Origin: Thalassotalea sp. 1_MG-2023
GTDB taxonomy: Bacteria; Pseudomonadota; Gammaproteobacteria; Enterobacterales; Alteromonadaceae
Direction of reading: 5' to 3'
DNA length: 64,000 nt
Assembly (NCBI RefSeq): GCF_030546745.1
Contig: NZ_JAUOPD010000004.1
Location: 186,001 to 250,000 of the forward strand
A program made the position numbers and the translations under genes. Each line of letters starts with the position of its first letter. Positions within the stretch are counted from its first letter, which is position 1. This document shows, piece after piece, positions 1 to 7,645 of the stretch. Under the pieces are notes generated by a model. That model saw only the letters and a list, made by a program, of their open reading frames with translations, did no database searches and had not been told where the DNA came from.

Positions 1-1
1 A

Positions 2-844
2 TGGTCAAAGCGCCTGATGCCATTATTAATCGGTTTACTGGTTTTACTGATAGGTTATGTTTTTACCTTAGAAGGCGCTAGTGAAGGACTCAATGCGTAT
101 TTAAATCCTGATTTTAGTCGCGTGTTAGATCCAGGGCTTTTGATCAGCGCAATGGGACAAGCCTTTTTCTCGTTATCACTTGGTACCAGTGTGATGGTTA
201 TTTATGGCTCATATATTTCTAAGAAAGAAAATTTAGTTTCGTTAGGAGCACAGGTAACGTTAATAGATGTGAGCATTGCGTTTTTAGCAGGGTTACTCAT
301 TATTCCAGCGATGTATGTTGCACAAGCACAAGGTGTTGCTATTTTTGCTGATGATGGCAGCCTAATATCAGGTTCAGGATTGGTGTTTGCTGTATTGCCG
401 GCACTTTTTGATACGATGGGTAGTATGGGGTTAACGGTTGGTTTTGCTTTTTTTGTACTGATGTCAGTTGCTGCATTAACATCGAGCATTTCAATGCTAG
501 AGGGGCCAGTATCATACGTTGTTGAGCGCCATAACATTGAACGTAAAAAAGCGACAACGTTTATTGGTATTCTGATTTTCTTAATGAGCGTTGGTATTAT
601 TAGCCAATTAAACGTAATGCTAGATTTTGTTGCAACCCTTGCCACAGAGTACGGTCAACCCATTATTGCGATGCTTTGTTGTATATTTGTCGGTTGGATT
701 TGGCACCGAAATGATATACTTAAAGAAATTCAATCAGGCAATGAAAAAGTTGAGCACTCAATTTTTTGGAAAATTTGGCCTTGGTATACTAAATTTGTTT
801 GTCCTACGGCGATTGCAATCGTATTTATTCATTCTTTACGTTAA
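2..844 (+). CDS. Sodium:solute (NSS-family) symporter, C-terminal part
   Basis: The reading frame is already open at base 2, so the gene starts outside the window; 280 residues are present. The protein is almost entirely hydrophobic, with about seven membrane segments. It carries the pattern of bacterial neurotransmitter:sodium symporters (LeuT fold): a KKENL loop after a long helix, then SLTSS/ALTSSISMLE-like residues that in LeuT line the sodium site on TM8. The family imports amino acids or similar small solutes with Na+. Substrate cannot be told from this part. It ends in a terminator shared with the convergent thioredoxin gene. Confidence 0.85.
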   Translation, partial: WSKRLMPLLIGLLVLLIGYVFTLEGASEGLNAYLNPDFSRVLDPGLLISAMGQAFFSLSLGTSVMVIYGSYISKKENLVSLGAQVTLIDVSIAFLAGLLIIPAMYVAQAQGVAIFADDGSLISGSGLVFAVLPALFDTMGSMGLTVGFAFFVLMSVAALTSSISMLEGPVSYVVERHNIERKKATTFIGILIFLMSVGIISQLNVMLDFVATLATEYGQPIIAMLCCIFVGWIWHRNDILKEIQSGNEKVEHSIFWKIWPWYTKFVCPTAIAIVFIHSLR

Positions 845-845
845 T

Positions 846-868
846 AAAAGGCGCAATGCGCCTTTTTT
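846..868. terminator. Bidirectional Rho-independent terminator
   Basis: A 9-bp stem AAAAGGCGC / GCGCCTTTT around an AAT loop, with T-runs on both strands. It lies directly between the ends of the symporter and the thioredoxin gene and overlaps the thioredoxin stop codon. Confidence 0.85.
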
Positions 869-1181
869 ATCCATCAACAAATTCAGTCACTTGCTGAACA
901 GAGGCTGCACCTACTTTTCGATCAACAAGCTCACCATCATTTAATAAAAGTAAAGTAGGTATGCCTCTTACGCCATATTGCGCCATTAAATCTGGTGCTT
1001 CATCGGCGTTCACTTTTATCACTGTTAACGCTGAATTTTCATTCGCAACTTGTTCGAGTACTGGTGCAATCATTTTACATGGGCCGCACCAAGGCGCATA
1101 AAAATCTACTAGCACTTTACCTTTGGATGTTAGCACTTGTTGTTGAAAATCTTCTGATGTTATTTCTTTCACACTGCTCAT
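867..1181 (-). CDS. Thioredoxin
   Basis: A 104-residue protein of standard thioredoxin length. The redox motif WCGPC is at residues 31-35 (Cys32, Cys35), inside the usual FYAPWCGPCK context, and the cis-proline stands in RGIPT near residue 76. It reduces protein disulfides in the cytoplasm; there is no signal peptide. The start is supported by GGGGAAG just upstream. It is transcribed divergently from the LysR regulator. It could be trxA or a second thioredoxin; the main trxA is often next to rho, which is not here, so no symbol is given. Confidence 0.93.
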   Translation of the reverse strand: MSSVKEITSEDFQQQVLTSKGKVLVDFYAPWCGPCKMIAPVLEQVANENSALTVIKVNADEAPDLMAQYGVRGIPTLLLLNDGELVDRKVGAASVQQVTEFVDG

Positions 1182-1289
1182 GTTCTTCCCCGTTTATATA
1201 ACAATAAATGAAGAGAAGATTATATTTTACTTGATATTGTTTTATTAGTCGGCTTAAATGGAATTTATTGTTCTATTTATGAGATAAAA

Positions 1290-2180
1290 GTGCAGAATAA
1301 ACGGAATTCACTAGCACTCGATAACTATCGTTTTTTTGTCGCGATTGTTGAAGCTGGTTCATTAACGAAAGCGTCCGCGGATCTAGGTATTCCAAAATCA
1401 AAATTAAGCCGACGATTGGCTCAATTAGAACAGCAGTTGGGAAGCCAATTGTTGATCCGAACTACGCGCACAATAACACTCACAGAATCTGGTCATTTAT
1501 TATATCAACAGTGCCAACCGCATGTAGCAGCGCTTACTGATGTAGAACAGTTTATTTATGACAGTCATCATCAGATCAAAGGCGAATTAAAGCTATTACT
1601 CCCATTAGAGTTTTTCAACCAAGTTATTGGTGAATTAATTACAACATTTGCAACGCAATATTCTGATTTACAAATCCAATGTCAGCATTATACGGGGACA
1701 ACCCCACCATATGATCACCAATTCGATTTGGTGTTTGTTTTGCATGAGGGTTCCCTACCAAACTCAAATTGGATCAGCAAAAGTTTATTAAGTTTTTCTC
1801 AATCCATCTATGTCAGTGAACGGGATAGTTCTGTCTCGGTGAATGAGATTGCACAACTTAATAATATTGATGCTATTCTTGCTGACAGATCAGAAACATG
1901 GTTACTTCGAGAGCATGGAAAAGTGACTGAATTAAACCCGAAGCCTGTCATGATGCTAGCGAGCCCTGAAATGCGCGCAAAAGCCTGTGAGCAAGGAATT
2001 GGTGTTATTAAGCTGCCTGACTACATTGGTAAACAAATAAAAGGGATTAAAACGTTGAACGTTTCTGCACCAGTTGTTGCTCAACAATTATCAGTACTTT
2101 ATCACAGTAGGAATATTCCTCTTAAAACGCGGATTTTTTTAGATTTTTTCCAAAGTAAAATTGGCTGTCTTTCTTCATGA
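1290..2180 (+). CDS. LysR-family transcriptional regulator
   Basis: A 296-residue protein starting at GTG. Residues about 8-66 form the LysR winged helix-turn-helix (AIVEAGSLTKASADLGIPKS, then LSRRLAQLEQQLG), followed by the effector-binding fold. It is of the CrgA/AaeR-like type that reads one aromatic or other small ligand. LysR proteins usually regulate a divergent neighbour; here that would be thioredoxin, which is 108 bases away on the other strand. The start has only weak ribosome-binding sequence. The target and ligand are not visible. Confidence 0.85.
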   Translation: MQNKRNSLALDNYRFFVAIVEAGSLTKASADLGIPKSKLSRRLAQLEQQLGSQLLIRTTRTITLTESGHLLYQQCQPHVAALTDVEQFIYDSHHQIKGELKLLLPLEFFNQVIGELITTFATQYSDLQIQCQHYTGTTPPYDHQFDLVFVLHEGSLPNSNWISKSLLSFSQSIYVSERDSSVSVNEIAQLNNIDAILADRSETWLLREHGKVTELNPKPVMMLASPEMRAKACEQGIGVIKLPDYIGKQIKGIKTLNVSAPVVAQQLSVLYHSRNIPLKTRIFLDFFQSKIGCLSS

Positions 2181-2323
2181 CTATGATTAATAACAATCGA
2201 AACTATTGTTTAAATACAATTTGATATTATCTTCGCTTTTGTTATTTATGATATACTTACACGTAGCTTGTATTTGCTCTTTTCTCTGCATTTAGAAGAA
2301 TTCAAACAACCAAGGACGACTGC

Positions 2324-3100
2324 TTGAAAAACGTTTTTAAAATAGCTTTATTCATCTGTATCACCACTCACTTTTCTGCGCAAAGTCAGCAAACAGCCTT
2401 GTCTGTTGTAAACGTAGTCGGTGAAAACTTACCGCCGTTTACGTTGCCTGATGGCTCTGGGCAGCAATTTGATGTGGTTCGCGCTATTTTTGAACCATTA
2501 AATTTGTCAGTAGCGATTGAAGTGTATCCTTACAAACGGGCTGTTGCTTTAGTTGAGCGCGGTGATGCTGATATGATGATTGGTATGTTAAAAGATGATA
2601 ATCATCAATTGAGTTATTCGGCATATCCTCATGATGTTGATATATTAATAGCAATATTTAAAGAAAATAATGTTGATAAATGGCAAGGTATTTCAAGTTT
2701 ACATGGTAAAAATGTCACCATGGTAACGGGTTTATCTAAACCTATTAAAGCTTACCTTCCAGAGGTTGAATTTGATATGTCAGAAGTGGGAACACGTGAA
2801 CAGGCAATCAGTAAACTAAAGCATTCCCGAACTGACTACATGATTGATTCTGAAGGTTCATATCTTACCGAAATGACTGAAAACGCTTCTGCCATTAATT
2901 TTATCACTAAACCAATCGGTGTTTTACAAATCCATGTTGCTTTTGCCACCACCGATCGTGGACAACGATTAAAGACGCTCTGGGATAAACACTTTATTGA
3001 CTTTATTCAAAGTGATAAAGCAGAGGAAATATATCGAAAATGGCATCTATCGAGAGAGTATAACAATACCAAACGCTTTTTTGCCCAGCAGTTAAATTAG
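2324..3100 (+). CDS. Periplasmic solute-binding protein, SBP_bac_3-like
   Basis: 258 residues with a signal peptide (about residues 1-21, ending near FSAQS). After it comes the bacterial extracellular solute-binding family 3 pattern: GENLPPFT near the start, VYPYKRAVALVERGDADMMIG, and a second lobe beginning near residue 125. Marine gammaproteobacteria carry many orphan proteins of this kind, without ABC permease genes alongside, as here. They may act as sensors or scavengers rather than transport subunits. The start is TTG at 2324, chosen because AAGGA lies about 7 bases upstream and the signal peptide begins there. Confidence 0.75.
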   Translation: MKNVFKIALFICITTHFSAQSQQTALSVVNVVGENLPPFTLPDGSGQQFDVVRAIFEPLNLSVAIEVYPYKRAVALVERGDADMMIGMLKDDNHQLSYSAYPHDVDILIAIFKENNVDKWQGISSLHGKNVTMVTGLSKPIKAYLPEVEFDMSEVGTREQAISKLKHSRTDYMIDSEGSYLTEMTENASAINFITKPIGVLQIHVAFATTDRGQRLKTLWDKHFIDFIQSDKAEEIYRKWHLSREYNNTKRFFAQQLN

Positions 3101-3105
3101 TACCG

Positions 3106-3789
3106 TTAATACTTTTTAGGCCATGGAAGTTGCCAAGGGTCTCGAATTGCATTAATAGCAGTTAAACAGCCAGTGGTTAAAAAATGTGCACCTGAGTTTG
3201 GTTGTACTTGATACTTGTATTGCTGTTCATTGAGAGTAAACGATAAACCAAAAGCATGAAGATAACCTCGATCCGCTGTAGATTTAGCGTAATAATTGTC
3301 ACCTAGAATAGGGCTACCAATGCTTGAAAGTGCTACTCGAATTTGATGCGTTTTTCCTGTCAGTGGTTTTATCAAAAATAATCTCGATTGAGGTGTCAGT
3401 GAATAACTGAAAAATTGTGATTTGGCAGGGTTATGCATCGAGCGAGTTAATTTCCACATACCACGACGGCTTTTCTCCATATCGCCAGCGATTAACCCTT
3501 GTTTTTTCTTCGGTTTTTTATCGGAAATTGCAAGATAAAATTTAGTAATTTCTTTGCGCTCAAAACGCTGTTGGAACCTCTGCGCAGTTAATTTATTTTT
3601 TGCAAAAATAAGTAAACCTGAAGTTATTTTATCCAACCTATGCACAGGATAAAGATGTGCTAATTTCACATGCTGTTTTACAAGATTGTGTAAGCCTAAT
3701 TCATTGCCTTCATCGTGAAAACTAACATTTGCAGCTTTATTAATGATAATAAAGTCTTGCTGCTCATCGACAATGGTAAACGGCTCCAT
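3106..3789 (-). CDS. RluA-family RNA pseudouridine synthase (TIGR01621-like)
   Basis: 227 residues. It has the RluA-family catalytic motif HRLDKITSG with the nucleophile Asp at residue 53, and the later GKTHQIRVALSSIG segment. No S4 RNA-binding domain precedes the catalytic domain, so it is the short form. It isomerises a uridine in rRNA or tRNA; the target base cannot be predicted. Its ATG overlaps the stop codon of the upstream antiporter gene by one base (TAATG), so the two are translated from one message. It ends 5 bases from the convergent binding-protein gene. Confidence 0.88.
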   Translation of the reverse strand: MEPFTIVDEQQDFIIINKAANVSFHDEGNELGLHNLVKQHVKLAHLYPVHRLDKITSGLLIFAKNKLTAQRFQQRFERKEITKFYLAISDKKPKKKQGLIAGDMEKSRRGMWKLTRSMHNPAKSQFFSYSLTPQSRLFLIKPLTGKTHQIRVALSSIGSPILGDNYYAKSTADRGYLHAFGLSFTLNEQQYKYQVQPNSGAHFLTTGCLTAINAIRDPWQLPWPKKY

Positions 3790-5147
3790 TAGAAGTTTAA
3801 GCCTATCAGTGTATAGATGATCAAAGTGAGGCTACCTGCCGTTAGTGCATAAGGTAATTGTGTTTTTACATGTTCGTAGTGGTCACAACCACTTGCAATA
3901 GAAGCAACCACGGTGGTGTCTGATATTGGTGAGGCGTGATCACCAAAAATACCGCCACCTAATACGGCCGCGACAAGAAACTCGATCGGTAAGCCAGTTT
4001 GTTGCGCTAAAGGAACCGCGATTGGCACTAAAATAGCAAATGTTCCCCAAGATGTTCCTGTCGCAAATGCCATAAACCCGGCAGCGAGGAATAGAATGGG
4101 GGCAATAAAATACAGCGGAACTTCAACGTTAAGCAATTGGCTAACATATATACCTGTGCCTAGCGATTTTATTGCATCGCCAAAGGCAAAAGAAAGTATC
4201 AAAATTGCTACGGCAGGAGCCATATGTTTGATGCCCAGTAAAGCATGTTTAGCGATATTTTTCCAAGACATCACACCGTAAACTTTGATCATGGTAATTA
4301 AAATAATCACCGCACTTACGATCGCCCAAAAAACAGAAAACGAACCTGATCCTTGTCGCATATCACCGTTACCGGTAAACCAAAGCAAAGATAGAGTAAT
4401 GGTTAACAAAGATAACAGTGGTAACCACATAATAATGGCAGGAGATATTTTTTGTTTTTCTGCTGTTTTTTGATCAATAATGCGTGATTTAGCGTATTTA
4501 AGCGGGCCGAAAGTTCTACCACTTGCCGCTGTATAATAAGCAAATAATACCGCTATGATCGCGTAAAAATTATAACTAATCGTACCAACAAGTATACCAA
4601 CAGGGTCGTTTAATTGGTGGCCATCAAGTAAACCAAGAACATACGCACCCCAACCATTAATTAAAAAAAGAATACTGATAGGGGCACAAGTTGAGTCAAT
4701 AAGATAAGCTAACCTAGCACGACTAAGTTTATATTTATCAAATAACGTTTGGCTTGCCATTCCGGCGGTAAAAATACTTAAATTAGTATCGGTAAAAATA
4801 CTAGTGCCAACAAAGGTAGGCAGTAATGCTGCTTGTTTTGAGTTTTTGACTAAATTAACTTTTGCTAAAGAATCAATAAAACCATTTACGGCTCCTGATT
4901 GGTTCATTAGTGTTACCAGAGCACCAATAAGCAAACTAAAGCTTATGATATATATGTTGCCAATTGAATCAAACACACCAGCTAAACCGAACGCTGTACT
5001 TGTGACGCCATTGATTGGGTGCCAGTTTTCAATCATGATAAAGCACAAAACAATACCGCAGAATAATGCCAATAAGGCATTTTTACGCCAGATTGCGATT
5101 ACGATGGCGACAATGGGGGGAAGTAAGCTAAGTGGACTGTCTTGCAT
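3789..5147 (-). CDS. NhaC-family Na+/H+ antiporter
   Basis: 452 residues with about 11-12 hydrophobic segments. The pattern is that of the NhaC/ion-transporter superfamily: GTSIFTDTNLSIFTAGM near residue 115, FATGTSWGTFAILVPIAVPL near 365, and GGGIFGDHASPISDTTVVAS near 400. These two conserved half-repeats line the ion path. The family exchanges Na+ for H+, and some members carry carboxylates or amino acids. It sits in the inner membrane and is first gene of a two-gene unit with the pseudouridine synthase, an association with no obvious functional meaning. Confidence 0.87.
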   Translation of the reverse strand: MQDSPLSLLPPIVAIVIAIWRKNALLALFCGIVLCFIMIENWHPINGVTSTAFGLAGVFDSIGNIYIISFSLLIGALVTLMNQSGAVNGFIDSLAKVNLVKNSKQAALLPTFVGTSIFTDTNLSIFTAGMASQTLFDKYKLSRARLAYLIDSTCAPISILFLINGWGAYVLGLLDGHQLNDPVGILVGTISYNFYAIIAVLFAYYTAASGRTFGPLKYAKSRIIDQKTAEKQKISPAIIMWLPLLSLLTITLSLLWFTGNGDMRQGSGSFSVFWAIVSAVIILITMIKVYGVMSWKNIAKHALLGIKHMAPAVAILILSFAFGDAIKSLGTGIYVSQLLNVEVPLYFIAPILFLAAGFMAFATGTSWGTFAILVPIAVPLAQQTGLPIEFLVAAVLGGGIFGDHASPISDTTVVASIASGCDHYEHVKTQLPYALTAGSLTLIIYTLIGLNF

Positions 5148-5440
5148 GAGATTACAACGATTATTATTTTGCGACCAACTTTACCTTATGTTGCTATTAT
5201 TAGAAACAGTAGAAGGAATATTTGCGAGAAGTTTGCCGCCAATTGGAATTTTATGAGTAAACATGCGGTCATGGTATCTAGCATGAATAACTACTTTCGT
5301 ATAAACGTTTTTACAAAAGCTATTACAGCAGAATATAACAAGCGGATTATTTTATTTAACAATTATTAAATAAGCATTGAAAAGCAATCTTTTAGCCATA
5401 CATCTTTAAGCAGAAATCGCTCGATGCAATAGGACCCATT

Positions 5441-7012
5441 TTGACACTATCTTTTCAACAGAAAATTAACGTTCTTAGCGAGGAACGGAATAAAGCTGCG
5501 CTAACAGAAATAGGACGGGGCATCGAACGCGAAGGGTTAAGGGTACTCGCTGAAGGTAAGTTATCACAGCATGGTCATTATCAGGCATTAGGTTCAGCCC
5601 TAACTCATCCAAATATCACCACAGATTATGCAGAAAGCCTATTGGAATTTATTACTCCAGTAAGTCATTCTGTAGAACAAACAATTGCGCAATTAAAAGA
5701 TATTCAGAAATATACTTTTACACATATAAATGGTGAACTTATTTGGCCGACGAGCATGCCGTGCTTTGTTGACGACGAAGACAATATCGCCTTAGCGTAT
5801 TTTGGCCAATCTAACATCGGTAAAATGAAAACCATATATCGACAAGGTTTAAAAAACAGGTATGGTAGTATGATGCAAGTAATTGCAGGCATACATTTTA
5901 ATTTTTCATTTCCTAAATCGTTTTGGCAATTATTTAAAGCGACAGAAAGCTCGTCAATGAATGATCAGGATTATATTTCAGCTGGTTATTTTTCTTTATT
6001 AAGAAATTATAAACGCTATTGTTGGTTGATCCCTTATCTGTACGGAAGTTCTCCGGCAATATGCCCGTCTTTTTTACAAGGCAAAAAAACAAAATTACCC
6101 TTTAAAACATCTGAGAGTGGTTACATTTATCTAGAGCATGCAACCAGTTTACGCATGAGTGATCTTGGTTATACCAATAGTGAACAGTCGGCATTAAGGA
6201 TTTGTTACAACAATATTGATGATTATATTTCAGGCGTGCAAGAAGCGATAAGTTTAGGCTCAGATAAATTTGCAGAAATAGGCATAAAAGTTGATGGCAT
6301 CTATCAGCAGTTAAATGCAAACGTATTGCAAATTGAAAACGAGCTATATGCGCCTGTGCGACCAAAACAAGTTGCTAAATCTGGCGAGAAACCTTCTCAA
6401 GCGTTAAGTCGCCGAGGAGTTGAGTATGTGGAAGTTCGGGCGCTTGATGTAAATCCTTTTGTCGATACTGGCATCAGTGAACAGCAAATTTATTTTCTTG
6501 ATATATTTCTTACCTTTTGTGCGCTTAAAGAAAGCCCAGAGCCACTTTGTGAAATGCAAAAAATCTGTGATAAAAACATGGATGATGTAGTGATGCGTGG
6601 TAGAGATCCTGCGTTATTACTCGAAAATAACGGCGAAAAAGTATCGTTAAAGGCATGGGGTAGAGAACTTTTTGCTGAAATGCAGCACGTTGCAGCGTTA
6701 CTTGATGATGCCAACAATACTGCTAAATATCAGCAAGCGTTAACGATTGAGCTCGATAAGATTAATGATCCTGAAAAAACGCCATCGGCTAAATTACTGA
6801 AAATTGTTCAAGGTAATCAGCAAAGTTTAACGGAGTTTACCCTACAGCAAGCAATCAGTTATCGTGAAGATGCGTTAAAACGTGATTATCAATATTATGA
6901 TGAAGCTTATTTTAATGAACAAGCTGATAAATCAATTGCTCAACAAAAAAGTATTGAACAAAGTGATACTTTACCTTTTGATGAATTTTTAACACAGTAT
7001 TTTGCGCAATAA
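5441..7012 (+). CDS. gshA: Glutamate-cysteine ligase
   Basis: 523 residues, close to the 518 of the enterobacterial enzyme. It joins glutamate and cysteine with ATP, the first step of glutathione synthesis, in the cytoplasm. Recognisable segments are GIEREGLRV near residue 25, the ESLLEFITP block near 70 and VEYVEVRALDVNPF near 330. The start is TTG at 5441 with AGGA about 8 bases upstream; no better ATG lies in frame nearby. The gene ends in its own terminator and is followed by the minus-strand small-RNA array. No gshB is in the window. Confidence 0.95.
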   Translation: MTLSFQQKINVLSEERNKAALTEIGRGIEREGLRVLAEGKLSQHGHYQALGSALTHPNITTDYAESLLEFITPVSHSVEQTIAQLKDIQKYTFTHINGELIWPTSMPCFVDDEDNIALAYFGQSNIGKMKTIYRQGLKNRYGSMMQVIAGIHFNFSFPKSFWQLFKATESSSMNDQDYISAGYFSLLRNYKRYCWLIPYLYGSSPAICPSFLQGKKTKLPFKTSESGYIYLEHATSLRMSDLGYTNSEQSALRICYNNIDDYISGVQEAISLGSDKFAEIGIKVDGIYQQLNANVLQIENELYAPVRPKQVAKSGEKPSQALSRRGVEYVEVRALDVNPFVDTGISEQQIYFLDIFLTFCALKESPEPLCEMQKICDKNMDDVVMRGRDPALLLENNGEKVSLKAWGRELFAEMQHVAALLDDANNTAKYQQALTIELDKINDPEKTPSAKLLKIVQGNQQSLTEFTLQQAISYREDALKRDYQYYDEAYFNEQADKSIAQQKSIEQSDTLPFDEFLTQYFAQ

Positions 7013-7038
7013 TTTTCAACACATCGATTTATAGATAC

Positions 7039-7064
7039 AAAGGAGCTTAAATGCTCCTTTTTTT
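7039..7064 (+). terminator. Rho-independent terminator of gshA
   Basis: An 8-bp stem AAAGGAGC / GCTCCTTT with loop TTAAAT, followed by four more T. It lies 27 bases after the gshA stop codon. Confidence 0.88.
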
Positions 7065-7069
7065 ATGGC

Positions 7070-7097
7070 AAAAAAAAAGCGCGTTAGGGTAACGCGC
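7070..7097 (-). terminator. Terminator of small RNA unit 1
   Basis: On the minus strand an 8-bp stem GCGCGTTA / TAACGCGC with a 3-base loop is followed by nine T. Read on the plus strand the A-run precedes the stem, so it terminates only minus-strand transcription. Confidence 0.85.
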
Positions 7098-7140
7098 CTT
7101 AAATACAAAGAAAGCAGTCCAGGGAGGTGTTTTGCTCTCA
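7070..7140 (-). ncRNA. Putative sigma-E-dependent small RNA, unit 1 (distal)
   Basis: Predicted transcript of about 71 bases from a start near 7140, set by the -10 box at 7146-7150, to the T-tract at 7070. It carries the core CACCTCCCTGG, so its pyrimidine motif CUCCCUG differs from the UUCCCUU of the other three units. It ends in a GC-rich terminator stem with loop CCC. No open reading frame of note is present. The boundaries are inferred from promoter and terminator. Confidence 0.7.
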
Positions 7141-7145
7141 TATCA

Positions 7146-7172
7146 TGAGACATGCTCGTTCTTTTAAAGTTC
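7146..7172 (-). promoter_or_regulatory. Sigma-E-type promoter P1
   Basis: The minus strand reads GAACTT (7172-7167), a 16-base spacer, then TCTCA (7150-7146). This fits the sigma-E (RpoE) consensus GAACTT-N16-TCnnA in both boxes and spacing. Confidence 0.7.
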
Positions 7173-7208
7173 AATTTTTATTCAATTAGTATTAATAAAT
7201 ATCTGTTG

Positions 7209-7220
7209 ATGCGCTTATAA
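7209..7220. repeat. Decayed copy of the small-RNA unit
   Basis: The 12-mer ATGCGCTTATAA here is identical to 7484-7495, the 5' arm of the unit 4 terminator and its flank. It lies in the one long gap of the array (7173-7244), where a further unit would be expected, and has no intact promoter or stem. Confidence 0.45.
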
Positions 7221-7244
7221 ATTGAATAAGCCTTTAATAAACAT

Positions 7245-7274
7245 AAAAAAACGCGTTAATAAAAAATTAACGCG
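7245..7274 (-). terminator. Terminator of small RNA unit 2
   Basis: Minus-strand stem CGCGTTAAT / ATTAACGCG (9 bp) with loop TTTTT, followed by seven T. Confidence 0.85.
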
Positions 7275-7311
7275 CGAATCGTTCATGAAACATAAGGGAA
7301 TAACACCTTCA
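7245..7311 (-). ncRNA. Putative sigma-E-dependent small RNA, unit 2
   Basis: Predicted transcript of about 67 bases from near 7311 to 7245. It contains TTATTCCCTTATGTTTCATG, which closely matches unit 3. The UUCCCUU core is complementary to AAGGGAA, a Shine-Dalgarno-like sequence. It ends in a 9-bp stem and a T-run. Promoter P2 upstream is the best sigma-E match of the four. Confidence 0.78.
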
Positions 7312-7316
7312 CCCTT

Positions 7317-7343
7317 TTTGAGTACTAAAAAATGGTTAAGTTC
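7317..7343 (-). promoter_or_regulatory. Sigma-E-type promoter P2
   Basis: The minus strand reads GAACTT (7343-7338), 16 bases, TCAAA (7321-7317). This is a perfect match to the sigma-E consensus. Confidence 0.82.
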
Positions 7344-7354
7344 AAAAAACAAAC

Positions 7355-7382
7355 AAAAAAAAGCGCATTTATATAAATGCGC
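7355..7382 (-). terminator. Terminator of small RNA unit 3
   Basis: Minus-strand stem GCGCATTT / AAATGCGC (8 bp) with loop ATAT, followed by eight T. Confidence 0.87.
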
Positions 7383-7420
7383 AAACTAAACATGAAACAC
7401 TAAGGGAATATCACTTCTTA
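7355..7420 (-). ncRNA. Putative sigma-E-dependent small RNA, unit 3
   Basis: Predicted transcript of about 66 bases from near 7420 to 7355. It contains ATATTCCCTTAGTGTTTCAT, aligning with unit 2 apart from one inserted base and a few changes. The terminator is a perfect palindrome. The start of P3 falls only 12 bases beyond the end of unit 4, so units are packed head to tail. Confidence 0.78.
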
Positions 7421-7425
7421 ATAGA

Positions 7426-7452
7426 TTCGAGTGTAAAATAATAATAAAGTTC
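7426..7452 (-). promoter_or_regulatory. Sigma-E-type promoter P3
   Basis: The minus strand reads GAACTT (7452-7447), 16 bases, TCGAA (7430-7426), matching GAACTT-N16-TCnAA. Confidence 0.78.
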
Positions 7453-7463
7453 AAAATTTAAAT

Positions 7464-7490
7464 AAAAAAAAGCGCATTAAAAAATGCGCT
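7464..7490 (-). terminator. Terminator of small RNA unit 4
   Basis: Minus-strand stem AGCGCATT / AATGCGCT (8 bp) with a 4-base loop, followed by a T-run at 7470-7464. Confidence 0.87.
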
Positions 7491-7528
7491 TATAAGATGT
7501 TCAAGGGAAACACAATATGAAAGTCTTG
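7464..7528 (-). ncRNA. Putative sigma-E-dependent small RNA, unit 4 (proximal)
   Basis: Predicted transcript of about 65 bases from near 7528 to 7464. It contains TTGTGTTTCCCTTGAACATC, so the UUCCCUU core is present in a flank different from units 2 and 3. It is the first unit in the direction of transcription and is divergent from the lysozyme-like lipoprotein gene at 7646. Confidence 0.75.
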
Positions 7529-7533
7529 TAATA

Positions 7534-7560
7534 TAAGAGTGGGTAGTTTTAAAAAAGTTC
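7534..7560 (-). promoter_or_regulatory. Sigma-E-type promoter P4
   Basis: The minus strand reads GAACTT (7560-7555), 16 bases, TCTTA (7538-7534), fitting GAACTT-N16-TCnnA. Confidence 0.72.
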
Positions 7561-7645
7561 AAAGAAAAATAAATTTTTTTTCATTTTGGTAAAATAATGT
7601 TTTTCTGGCATTATAAAAGCGTGAAAAACGTAGTTATGTGGCCTT

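Noticed and set aside
17-60. Start of the symporter gene at the first ATG
   Set aside because: The frame is open to base 2 and the residues before the ATG (WSKRL) suit the family, so the gene is cut by the window edge.
202-645. Minus-strand open frame of 147 residues inside the symporter gene
   Set aside because: Shadow frame of a well-supported membrane protein gene; no motif and no start signal.
7110-7510. Plus-strand repeats of AAGGGA, as in CsrB-type CsrA-binding RNAs
   Set aside because: Only four motifs, and the A-runs precede the stems on the plus strand. Promoters and terminators all fit the minus strand, so the motifs are read as UCCCUU.
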